Positions 44,846 to 52,957 of a stretch of DNA of 64,000 bases are shown here, in pieces (the first letter of the stretch is position 1; each line of letters starts with the position of its first letter). The translations under genes were made by a program, and so were the position numbers. The notes beneath the pieces are model-generated. The model was not told the origin of the DNA. It searched no databases and worked only from the letters and a program-made list of their open reading frames with translations. This stretch comes from Acidobacteriota bacterium (GTDB taxonomy: Bacteria > Acidobacteriota > Terriglobia > Bryobacterales > Bryobacteraceae), in assembly GCA_026393985.1 (NCBI GenBank), contig JAPKZB010000079.1, forward strand, positions 62,001-126,000, given 5' to 3'.

Positions 44846-47191
44846 TTGAGACTTCCAATTGACAGTCTGCTGCCGGAGATCGTGGCTTCGCTCGGCAAAA
44901 CCCCTAATTTGGTGATTGAGGCCCCGCCCGGGGCGGGGAAGACGACGCGGGTGCCGGCGGCGCTGCTTGCGGCGGGGATGGGCGAGGTGCTGGTGCTCGA
45001 ACCGCGCCGGCTGGCGGCGCGGTTGGCGGCGCGGCGCGTGGCGGCCGAACTGGGCGAGCGGCTGGGCGAGACGGTGGGCTATCAGGTCCGCTTCGAGGAC
45101 GTGGGCGGGCCGAAGACGCGGCTGCGCTTTCTGACCGAAGGGGTGCTGACGCGGCGGCTGCTGAGCGATGGGGCGCTGCGCGGGGTGCAGGTGGTGGTGC
45201 TCGATGAGTTCCACGAGCGGCATCTCGATGGCGATCTGGCGCTGGCGCTGCTGCTCGACCTGCAACGGCGGAAGCGGCCGGACTTGCGGCTGGTGGTGAT
45301 GTCAGCCACGCTCGATGCCGCGCCGATTGCGGCGCATCTGGGGGGCTGTCCCGTGCTGCGGAGCGAAGGCAAGCTCTACCCGATGGAAGTGGAGTATACG
45401 CCGCACTCCGGGGCGACGCTGGAGCAGCTGGTGGCGGGGGGCGTCGAGCGGCTGGCGCGGCAGGGATTGAGCGGCGATGTGCTGGTGTTTCTGCCGGGCA
45501 TCGCCGAGATGCGGCGGGCGCAGCGGCTGTTGGGTTCGTTTCGCACGGTGCTGCTGCACGGCGATCTGACGCCCGAGGAGCAGGACCTCGCCCTCGAATT
45601 GCGAAACGAACCCAAAGTCATTCTGGCGACCAACGTGGCCGAGAGTTCGATTACGATTCCCGGGGTGACGGCGGTGGTGGACAGCGGTCTGGCGCGGGTG
45701 GCGGTGGATTCGCCGTGGACGGGGATGCCGTCGGTGGAGGTGGCGCGGGTGAGCCAGGCGTCGGCGACGCAGCGGGCGGGGCGGAGCGCGCGGATGGCTC
45801 CGGGGCGGGTGGTGCGGCTGTATTCGCGGGAGGAGTTTGTGCGGCGCCCGCTGCAGGACGCCCCGGAGATTACGCGGCGGGAGCTGTCGCAGTTGTTGGT
45901 GAACCTGCACGGGTGCGCGGTGAAGGATCCCTTGGCGCTGCCGTGGCTGACGCCGCCGCCGGGGCCGGCGCTGGCGGCGGCCGAGACGCTGCTGGGCCGG
46001 CTGGGCGTGGTGGCTAACGGGGCGTTGACGCCCTTGGGCCGGCAGATTGCGCAGCTGCCGGTGCACCCGCGGTTGGGGCGCCTGATCGTGGACGGCGGGG
46101 AGGACGGCTGCCGGGCCGCGGCGGTGCTGTCTACGGGCGAGCGGCTGGAGGGCAAGCCTCCGCATCTGGTGGATTCGGACCTTTTCCTGCTGCTCGAGCG
46201 CCCTTGGGGGCCGCAGACGGTGCGGACGTATGAGCAGCTGCGGCGGGCGGCGCGGCCCGCGCGGAGAGACGACCAGGCGCTGCTCTTGGCGCTGACGGCG
46301 GCCTTCAGCGACCGGCTGGGCAAGCGGCGGCCGAACGGCGAGATTCTGCTGGCGGCGGGCGGGCAGGCGGCGCTGGCGGAGAGCAGCGGGGTGCGACAGG
46401 CGGAGTTGGTGGTGGCGATTGAGATGGAGAACCGGGGGACGCCGTTGATCCGGCTGGCGAGCAAAGTGGAGCCGGAGTGGCTGCTGGATCTGTTTCCGGA
46501 GCGGATGGAGAGCCGGGATGGCGTCGAGTGGAACCGGACGGCGGAGCGTGTCGAGCGGGTGAGCGCGCTGCTGTTTGACGGGATGGTGATTGAGGAGACG
46601 CGCAGCGGGGGGCCGGAGGCCGGGGCGGCGGCCGAGTTGCTGGCGGCCAAGGCGCTTGAGGCGGGCATGGAACGGTTTGCTGATGTGTCGGAGTTGATGG
46701 CGCGGTGGCGGTTCGCGGGGATGCCGGCGCCGGATTTGCAGCGGGCGATCAGCGGGGCGTGCTATGGGCTGCGGAGCTTTGCGGAGTTGAAGGGTCTGCT
46801 GGGGGACGGGGGGCTCGAGCGGATCTTACTGGAGGGCTTGGCGGATCGGGCGGTGCTGGAGGCGAAGGCTCCGGAGCGGGTGAAGCTGGCCAAGGGGCGG
46901 TCGGTGGCCGTTCACTACGTGGACGGGCAGCCGCCGTGGGTCGCCTCGCGGCTGCAGGATTTTTTCGGGATGCGGGAGACGCCGCGGGCGGGCGATACGC
47001 CGGTGGTGGTGCATCTGCTGGCGCCGAATCAGCGGCCGGTGCAGGTTACGCAGGACCTGGCGGGGTTTTGGGAGCGACATTATCCTGCTCTGCGGCGGGA
47101 GTTGGGGCGGCGCTACCCGCGGCATGCGTGGCCGGAGGATCCGCTGGCGGGGGGAGGGGGCGGATCCAGAACGTCTGACAGCAACCGCTGA
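44846..47191 (+). CDS. hrpB: ATP-dependent helicase HrpB
   Basis: A 781-residue DEAH-type helicase: Walker A APPGAGKTTRVPAALL, motif II DEFHERH, motif III MSATLDAAPIAAHL, LVFLPGIAEMRRAQ, ATNVAESSITIPGV and the arginine-finger region QRAGRSARMAPG, followed by winged-helix, HA2 and the C-terminal HrpB domain. RNA remodelling is presumed; the role is poorly known. TTG 44846 matches the family N terminus (RLPIDSLLPEI). Homology ends near WPEDP; the last 14 residues (Gly/Ser-rich) lie in the region overlapped by the convergent gene. Confidence 0.95.
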   Translation: MRLPIDSLLPEIVASLGKTPNLVIEAPPGAGKTTRVPAALLAAGMGEVLVLEPRRLAARLAARRVAAELGERLGETVGYQVRFEDVGGPKTRLRFLTEGVLTRRLLSDGALRGVQVVVLDEFHERHLDGDLALALLLDLQRRKRPDLRLVVMSATLDAAPIAAHLGGCPVLRSEGKLYPMEVEYTPHSGATLEQLVAGGVERLARQGLSGDVLVFLPGIAEMRRAQRLLGSFRTVLLHGDLTPEEQDLALELRNEPKVILATNVAESSITIPGVTAVVDSGLARVAVDSPWTGMPSVEVARVSQASATQRAGRSARMAPGRVVRLYSREEFVRRPLQDAPEITRRELSQLLVNLHGCAVKDPLALPWLTPPPGPALAAAETLLGRLGVVANGALTPLGRQIAQLPVHPRLGRLIVDGGEDGCRAAAVLSTGERLEGKPPHLVDSDLFLLLERPWGPQTVRTYEQLRRAARPARRDDQALLLALTAAFSDRLGKRRPNGEILLAAGGQAALAESSGVRQAELVVAIEMENRGTPLIRLASKVEPEWLLDLFPERMESRDGVEWNRTAERVERVSALLFDGMVIEETRSGGPEAGAAAELLAAKALEAGMERFADVSELMARWRFAGMPAPDLQRAISGACYGLRSFAELKGLLGDGGLERILLEGLADRAVLEAKAPERVKLAKGRSVAVHYVDGQPPWVASRLQDFFGMRETPRAGDTPVVVHLLAPNQRPVQVTQDLAGFWERHYPALRRELGRRYPRHAWPEDPLAGGGGGSRTSDSNR

Positions 47192-48746
47192 TGAGGTTAA
47201 CCTTGGTAGCGAGGCGGGTCCAGCCAGATTTGTCGGCCTTTTCGGGGACCTCATGGGCGATGACGAAGCGGGCGCCGGATTGGGCAAATCCTTCGTAGAT
47301 CTTCTTCCGGACGGCGGCCGGGGCGCGCCAGAACTGCTCGAGATTGGAGCGGTCAAACAGGATGTAACGGTTCAGGCCGGGGTCCCGGTTGTAACGGAAC
47401 GGTACGTCGCCCACGATGCGAAACTGGCCTTGGCGAGCCCACTCCGGCTGCAAGTTCAATCCGATAAAAGCGACCGGCGTACCGGGTAGGGCCCCAGCGG
47501 CGTGCATCTCCATGGCGACCGCGGCATGGGGGTTGGGGGTGACTCCGTCGACGAACACTTCCTGGGCCGCGAGTTTAACCTCCGCCACCAATAGGAAGAA
47601 GACGACTGCCGATGCGGCTACGGGAAACAGCCAGAAGGCGGGGCGGCCTGCGCGGCTGTAGGCGGCGCGCAGCGGGATGGTGCCGAGCAGGAAAAGCTGC
47701 GGAGCGAGGTAGCGGGGTTCAAAAAACACCGCCGCGTACATGCTGGCCGTGGCGAGGGCCGGCACGAGCAAGAGCCAGCGACTGCGCACTTCGCTCCCGA
47801 GACCCCGCCAGTCGCGAATGCGGTGGCTCAACGCCAGCGCGGCCATGAACCCCGGCACGGCAATCCAGTACCAGAGTATGGGGGCGCCGTTTTCATACAG
47901 CGCACGGAGTTGATTGGCCGGGGAGAAGGGCCTTTTTTCGAGCCCCGCGAACCAGTAGGAAGGATCGTACCAGGGCGGATAGGTGACCGCGAACGGGGTG
48001 GGGTAGACGAAAGCGTCGGGCTGCGAAGAGATTTGGCGTGTGGACTGCGGACCGCCCTGGCCGTGCATCCAGCGGGTGAGGCCGTCGACCTCCCAGGCGT
48101 GGTTCAGCGCGCCGGAGTCCCCGATGGTCCAGCGGCCGGTGTGCTGGCGGAGCGCCAGCCACCAGGGGAAACAGCAGACAAACAGGATGGCAGTGGCGAG
48201 CAGGGTCCGGCGGCGTTCGACGAAGAACCAGCAACCAAGCAGAATCAGGGCGAACGGGAGCATGGCGGCCTTGGCGAGGTAGGCGGCGGCGAGGACCAAG
48301 CCGAGTAAAACGGGCCGGCGGTGGAGCACCAGCAGACAGGCCGTCAGGTAGAGGCAGAGGGCCAGTCCATCGGGCTGGAAGAGACTGATGCTGGTGAGGT
48401 CGAACACCATCCACCAGGCGGCCAGCCAGCGCGTAATGAGCCAGCCGCGATCTTCGGTCGCCTCCGGAGAGAGTTTTCGCCATAGCCGGTCGGCGAGCAG
48501 CACGGCGAGGAGGGCGAAGAGGGTTTGCAGTGCGTGGACGGCCGTTGCGGTCCAGGCGAGCGGTACAAAGCGGACCACCGGGACCAGAAGCCACGAGAAC
48601 AGCGGGCTCCAATAGGAGTTCACCTCGAGCCGCTTGGCCACCTCGAGATAAGCGATGCCGTCCGAATACATGAAGAATCGGTAGTTCCACAGCTGCAGCA
48701 TCGCAATGAGTAGGGTACCGATCCAGAGTATGCGCCGGGTTTTCAT
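47046..48746 (-). CDS. Membrane glycosyltransferase, GT39/PMT-like
   Basis: A 566-residue polytopic protein with about 10-11 helices. The first loop after the first helix holds the acidic pattern MYSDGIAYLEVAKRLEVNSYWSPL, typical of the dolichyl/undecaprenyl-phosphate-sugar glycosyltransferase superfamily. The external C-terminal domain runs to about FWIRPLPP. The last ~35 residues (Pro/Ala-rich, ADPPATHAAGSAAPTP...) are read antisense through the end of hrpB, 146 bases of overlap, and look like a recent extension. Acceptor unknown. Confidence 0.75.
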   Translation of the reverse strand: MKTRRILWIGTLLIAMLQLWNYRFFMYSDGIAYLEVAKRLEVNSYWSPLFSWLLVPVVRFVPLAWTATAVHALQTLFALLAVLLADRLWRKLSPEATEDRGWLITRWLAAWWMVFDLTSISLFQPDGLALCLYLTACLLVLHRRPVLLGLVLAAAYLAKAAMLPFALILLGCWFFVERRRTLLATAILFVCCFPWWLALRQHTGRWTIGDSGALNHAWEVDGLTRWMHGQGGPQSTRQISSQPDAFVYPTPFAVTYPPWYDPSYWFAGLEKRPFSPANQLRALYENGAPILWYWIAVPGFMAALALSHRIRDWRGLGSEVRSRWLLLVPALATASMYAAVFFEPRYLAPQLFLLGTIPLRAAYSRAGRPAFWLFPVAASAVVFFLLVAEVKLAAQEVFVDGVTPNPHAAVAMEMHAAGALPGTPVAFIGLNLQPEWARQGQFRIVGDVPFRYNRDPGLNRYILFDRSNLEQFWRAPAAVRKKIYEGFAQSGARFVIAHEVPEKADKSGWTRLATKVNLISGCCQTFWIRPLPPPADPPATHAAGSAAPTPAAEQDNVAPKTPPGPA

Positions 48747-48813
48747 TCGTCCTGCCTAGCTATCGGCCATTGGGGGCCGCGTCTTTATGGCAAAATCAGG
48801 GTCGGTTATCTTT

Positions 48814-49857
48814 ATGACGCGAAGGGACGTTTTATTGAGTTTGGCTGCTCCGTTGCGCTTGCCGCGGAAGCTGCGGTTGGCCGTTATCGGGACGGTGGGC
48901 CACATTGGCGACGTGCTGACGCCGCTGCCGAAGCTGCCGGAGGTGGAACTGGTGGCGGTGGCCGAATCGGACCCGGACGGCTTGAAGATTGTCGCCGGGC
49001 GGCCGGCGCTGCGCATCGCCAAACAGTACACGGACTACCGGAAGATGCTCGATGAGGTGAAGCCGGACGTGGTGGCGATCTGCAACGACAACGGCGCGCG
49101 GGCGGGCGCGGCGCTCGAGTGCGCCGAACGCAAGCTGCCGATGATTGCCGAAAAGCCGCTGGCGATTGACCGGCGGGAGTACGAGCGGGTGAAGAGGGCA
49201 ATCGAGCGGTCCGGGCAGCCGGTGCAGCTGATTCTGCCGATGCGCTACGAGCCGCACTACGCCAAGCTGCGCGAGATTGTCACGAGTGGGGTGATCGGCG
49301 AGGTGGGCCAGATCAGCAGCCAGAAGAGCTACAAGGCGGGCAACCGGGCGCAGTGGTACCGGAATCAGAAGACGTATGGCTCGACGATTCTCTGGATCGG
49401 GATTCACATGTTCGACCTGATGCGGCACTGTTCGGGGCGGGAGTTCACCGAGGCGTTCTCGTATCAGGCGCAGGTGGGCGCCGGGGCGGGACTCGGGCAG
49501 ATGGAGAACACGACGACCACCATTTTGAAGCTCGATAACGGCGGGTCGGCGTCGCTGCACATGGATTACTACCGGCCGGACGAGGCGCCGACGCACGGGG
49601 ATGACCGGGTGCGGATTGCCGGGTCGAAGGGCGTGGTGGAGTACATGGCGGCGACGGGGTTGACGCTGATGGAGCGGGGGAAGAAGCCGGTGGTGGTGAG
49701 CCCGCTGCCGGAGGCGGGGCAGGTGTTTGTCGACTTTCTGGGCTGGGCGTTCGCGGGGCAGAAGTGCTCGATGCCGCTGAGCGACATCTGGGCGGTGAAC
49801 GAGACGACGCTGGCCGCGCACGAGTCGGTGCGGGCGCACCGGCCGGTGCGGATTTAG
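48814..49857 (+). CDS. Gfo/Idh/MocA family oxidoreductase
   Basis: A 347-residue NAD(P)-dependent oxidoreductase. The short Arg-Arg N terminus (MTRRDVLLSLAAP) resembles a Tat signal. The Rossmann domain LRLAVIGTVGHIGDV departs from the usual GxGxxG (GTVGHIG). The EKP motif (MIAEKPLAID) carries the catalytic Lys, and the C-terminal domain has WIGIHMFDLMRHCSG. Sugar or inositol derivatives are likely substrates. An upstream in-frame ATG at 48787 is possible but would bury the RR signal. Its stop overlaps the methyltransferase stop (TTAG). Confidence 0.85.
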   Translation: MTRRDVLLSLAAPLRLPRKLRLAVIGTVGHIGDVLTPLPKLPEVELVAVAESDPDGLKIVAGRPALRIAKQYTDYRKMLDEVKPDVVAICNDNGARAGAALECAERKLPMIAEKPLAIDRREYERVKRAIERSGQPVQLILPMRYEPHYAKLREIVTSGVIGEVGQISSQKSYKAGNRAQWYRNQKTYGSTILWIGIHMFDLMRHCSGREFTEAFSYQAQVGAGAGLGQMENTTTTILKLDNGGSASLHMDYYRPDEAPTHGDDRVRIAGSKGVVEYMAATGLTLMERGKKPVVVSPLPEAGQVFVDFLGWAFAGQKCSMPLSDIWAVNETTLAAHESVRAHRPVRI

Positions 49858-51281
49858 AGCCGGGTGCCGATGGCGGCGTAGTCGAGACAGCCGAAGAACG
49901 CCTCGCGGAATTCGGCGGGTAGGGCGGCGAGCGAGGGCATGGAGTCGATGGCCGGCGCGAGGCGGCGGATTTCGAGCCGTCCGTAGCCGGCCTCTTCGAG
50001 GTAGTGGGCGGCGAGGGCGGGCGGGACCGGGCGCTGGTGGGTCGGGTCGAGATAGAAGTGCGAGGCGAAGATGGCGAGGCACTCCGGGTTGGGCGTTTCA
50101 AAAACGGCCACCGCGCCGGGGCGGGACTTGGCGGCGCATAAGCGGAACAGGCGAGGGACGAGGGGCGGGGGCAGGTGTTCGATGACTTGGCCGCAGAAGA
50201 TGCCGTCGAGCGAATGGTCGGGCTGGGCGTCGAGCCAGGCGAACAGGTCGGCTTCGACGGCCGTCAGGCCCTGGGCGAGGCAGAGGCCGACCGATTCGGC
50301 ATCGCCGTCGACGCCGGTGGCGGTGAGGCCGTTTTCGGCCAGCAGGGCGAGGAACTCGCCGCGGCCGCAGCCGAGGTCGACGAGGTTCTGGCGGCCGGCG
50401 AACAGGGGGAGATACGCGGCGTAGTTGGCGCGGACGTAGGCTTCGGGGCCGCGGAAGCGGTTGGCGAAGTGGATGAAGTCGTAGGCCGGGGGCTCCGGGG
50501 CGGCGGGGGGCGGGTGGGCGGCGGCGGCGAAGGCTTTCTGGCGGATAGTGCGGAGTTCGGCGTGAATGAAGCGTTCGTACTCTTCGCGGACCTTGGCGAA
50601 GTCGGCCCAGAAGCGGGCTTGGGTGGCTTCGTTCGAGCGGGCGACGAGGCCTTCAAAGTCGCGGTGCTGGCGGGAGACGATGTCGCGGAAGTTGGCTTCG
50701 AGTTGGGCGGTGCGGTGCTGGTAGGCTCCGTTGAGGTCGGCGACGCTGCGGAGGAACTGCACCTCGTTGACGCTGAGTTTGCGCTCCCAGTCCTGGCGCC
50801 ATTCGTGCCAGTGGAGGCGCGCGTCGGCTAGTTCGCGGGCCTGTTCGCGGAGGCCGTCGATGTTCGCGAAGGCGGATTCGGCGGCGGCGAGGCGGGATTC
50901 GACGGTGTCCATCCGCCGGGCGTTTTCTTCGAGCGCCAGGGCGATGTCGCGCAGGGCGCGGTTGTGTTCGTTGAGGGCTTCGAGGGTGGCCTGGACGGCG
51001 TTGATGGCGCCGCGGTTGAACTCGACCTGTTCGCGGACGTGCCAGTCGAGGAGGCGGGCGAGGAGGCGCTTCCAGGATTGGATGAGCGAATTTTTGAGGC
51101 CGGGGGGCCGGGGGTTGACCGTGCCGATGGCGGCGACTTTGGCTTCGGCCGCGTCGCGGGCGTGGAGCAGGGGCAGGAGGTCGGCGACGGGGATGGCGAA
51201 GCGGCTGTGGGCGCCCTGGCGGGCCTGGACGCGCTCGCGGATTTCGCGGACGGCCTGTTCGAGGGGGTGCTCAGCGTCCAC
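49854..51281 (-). CDS. SAM-dependent methyltransferase with long N-terminal coiled coil
   Basis: About 475 residues. Residues ~100-300 are a long heptad-rich helical region (ALEENARRMDTVESRLAAAESAF, VADLNGAYQHRTAQLEANF). The C-terminal class I methyltransferase follows: NLVDLGCGRGEFLALLAENG (SAM loop), ATGVDGDAESV, DGIFCGQVIEHLP and ETPNPECLAIF. The start is GTG 51281 within the end of queF; the frame is open further upstream but only as antisense-like Ser/Pro sequence. Such coiled-coil methyltransferases occur in glycan chain modification; that role is inferred here. Confidence 0.83.
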   Translation of the reverse strand: MDAEHPLEQAVREIRERVQARQGAHSRFAIPVADLLPLLHARDAAEAKVAAIGTVNPRPPGLKNSLIQSWKRLLARLLDWHVREQVEFNRGAINAVQATLEALNEHNRALRDIALALEENARRMDTVESRLAAAESAFANIDGLREQARELADARLHWHEWRQDWERKLSVNEVQFLRSVADLNGAYQHRTAQLEANFRDIVSRQHRDFEGLVARSNEATQARFWADFAKVREEYERFIHAELRTIRQKAFAAAAHPPPAAPEPPAYDFIHFANRFRGPEAYVRANYAAYLPLFAGRQNLVDLGCGRGEFLALLAENGLTATGVDGDAESVGLCLAQGLTAVEADLFAWLDAQPDHSLDGIFCGQVIEHLPPPLVPRLFRLCAAKSRPGAVAVFETPNPECLAIFASHFYLDPTHQRPVPPALAAHYLEEAGYGRLEIRRLAPAIDSMPSLAALPAEFREAFFGCLDYAAIGTRL

Positions 51282-51693
51282 GCTTGGTTTTCCTGACGTA
51301 GCGGGCGGTGATTTTCGAGGGGATGCCGCCGCGGGGCATGAAGTCGCCGATGACGGTGGCTTCGAGGGGCTGGGCGGCGCGGACCAGGTCGGCGAGGAAG
51401 CGGTTGACAACGTTTTCCTGGAAGATGCCGAGGTTGCGGTAGGCAAGCCAGTACATTTTGAGCGACTTGAGTTCGAGGCAGTGCTGGTCGGGGATGTAGC
51501 GGAGGGTGAGCGTGCCGTGGTCGGGGAGGCCGGTTTTGGGGCAGACGCTGGTGAACTCGGGATTGACGATCTCGATTTCGTAGCCGGTGCGGAACTGGTT
51601 GGGCCAGGTTTCGATGTCGGGCAGGGGGGCGTCGAGGCCGGAGGCGGCGTGTTCGTCGGTGTAAGCGGGTTTCTTGTTTACGGATTTACTCAT
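51271..51693 (-). CDS. queF: NADPH-dependent 7-cyano-7-deazaguanine reductase
   Basis: The 140-residue short (type I) QueF reduces preQ0 to preQ1 in queuosine synthesis. The catalytic Cys51 (FTSVCPKTGLPDHG) and Asp58 are present, followed by the substrate-binding ELKSLKMYWLAYRNLGIFQEN and the T-fold end. queC, queD, queE and tgt are not in the window. It follows the ornithine cyclodeaminase-like gene by 22 bases on the same strand, and its end overlaps the methyltransferase start. Confidence 0.95.
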   Translation of the reverse strand: MSKSVNKKPAYTDEHAASGLDAPLPDIETWPNQFRTGYEIEIVNPEFTSVCPKTGLPDHGTLTLRYIPDQHCLELKSLKMYWLAYRNLGIFQENVVNRFLADLVRAAQPLEATVIGDFMPRGGIPSKITARYVRKTKRGR

Positions 51694-51715
51694 TACAAAG
51701 TCACTCTTGACCCAT

Positions 51716-52933
51716 TTACTCTGCGCCGGGCACCAGTTTCTTGGCGAGGTGGTCGAGGAAGAGGCCGACGTCGGTGACGACGCCGACGGCCTGGCCGGTG
51801 CCGCGGTCGCTGAGTTTGGTGGCGACGGCGGGGTTGATGTCGACGCAGACGGTTTTGACCCAGCCGGGCAGCATATTGCCGGTGGCGATGGAGTGGAGCA
51901 TGGAGCTGAGGCAGAGGACGAGACCGGCGCCGTGGGCGTGTTCGTTGTAGGCGTCCTGGGCCTGGTTCATGTCGGTGATGGTGTCGGGCAGGGGGCCGTC
52001 ATCGCGAAGGCTGCCGGCGAGGACGAAGGGCACGTTGGCTTTGACGCACTCGTACATAATGCCGCTTTGCAGGCGGCCCGATTCGACGGCGCCGCGGATG
52101 CCGCCGGCGTGATAGATGGCGTTGATGGCGCGCATGTGATTGCGGTGGCCGTGTTCTTCAAGGCGGCCGTCCTGCATGCGGACGCCGAGCGAGGTGCCGA
52201 GCAGGGCGGCTTCAATATCGTGGACGGCCAGAGCGTTGCCACACAGGAGGGCGTCGACAAAGCCCGCGCGGATGAGGGCGCCAAGGGGCTTGACGCCGCC
52301 GGTGTGGACGACGACCGGCCCGGCGACGACGACGACGGTTTTGCCTTCGGCGCGCATCTGCTGGATGAGAGCGGCCGTCTGGCTGACGGCGGTCTCCACC
52401 TGGCGCTCGGAGCTGATTTCGTTGCTCATGAAGGCGAAGCCGTGGCGGTCGCGTTCCTTCGATTCCGGGATAACACGGATGCCGCGCATGCCGACGACGA
52501 CGGCGTCGCCGGCCTTGACGTTGCGGAGTTTGCGGCAGGAGGCGGCGCCGTTTTCTACGACAATGCAGGCGTCCATGCGCTGCTTGTCGACCGTGAGCCA
52601 GGTGCCGCCGTGGCGGATTTCGGTGCGCTGGTTGGTGGTTGAGTAGAAGTCTTCGGGGGCGCAGCAGTCGCGTTCGACGAGGCGGGTTTCGGCGTCGCGG
52701 GAGTCGACCGGGGTGCAGCCGAGGCCGAGGAGTTGGCCGAGCACCTTGTCCATGAGCTCGCCAGTGGGCGTTTCGATGCGGAGCCGGAGATGGGACGGTT
52801 CGCTATTGGTGCGCCCGATCTGAAAGACTTCGACTTCAAAGCGGCCCTGATACTCGACAACGGTATCGAAGATGCGCTCCATGATGTGACTGTCGATCAG
52901 GTGGCCCTGGGCTTCGACGGTTTCGTGATACAT
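51716..52933 (-). CDS. Archaeal-type ornithine cyclodeaminase / LOR-SDH domain protein (TIGR00300-like)
   Basis: A 405-residue protein. The N-terminal ~100 residues form the LOR/SDH conserved region (AQGHLIDSHIMERIFDTVVE, ...FQIGRTNSEPSHLRLRI). The C-terminal NAD-binding part has VVVVAGPVVVHTGGVKPLGALI, LLCGNALAVHDIEAALLGTSLG and a late VCVDINPAVATKLSDRG. Archaeal relatives convert ornithine to proline and ammonia; cyanobacterial AgrE/ArgZ adds an arginine dihydrolase domain, which is absent here. It is an uncommon family in bacteria. Its ATG is 25 bases from the divergent acyl-CoA synthetase start. Confidence 0.82.
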   Translation of the reverse strand: MYHETVEAQGHLIDSHIMERIFDTVVEYQGRFEVEVFQIGRTNSEPSHLRLRIETPTGELMDKVLGQLLGLGCTPVDSRDAETRLVERDCCAPEDFYSTTNQRTEIRHGGTWLTVDKQRMDACIVVENGAASCRKLRNVKAGDAVVVGMRGIRVIPESKERDRHGFAFMSNEISSERQVETAVSQTAALIQQMRAEGKTVVVVAGPVVVHTGGVKPLGALIRAGFVDALLCGNALAVHDIEAALLGTSLGVRMQDGRLEEHGHRNHMRAINAIYHAGGIRGAVESGRLQSGIMYECVKANVPFVLAGSLRDDGPLPDTITDMNQAQDAYNEHAHGAGLVLCLSSMLHSIATGNMLPGWVKTVCVDINPAVATKLSDRGTGQAVGVVTDVGLFLDHLAKKLVPGAE

Positions 52934-52943
52934 GCGTCCTTAC

Positions 52944-52951
52944 AGGATAAT
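52944..52951. promoter_or_regulatory. Overlapping divergent -10 boxes (AGGATAAT)
   Basis: Plus strand GATAAT (52946-52951) ends 6 bases before the ATG at 52958. Minus strand TATCCT (52944-52949) ends 10 bases before the ATG at 52933, where an AAGGA could still act as a ribosome site. Confidence 0.4.
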
Positions 52952-52957
52952 GGATTC

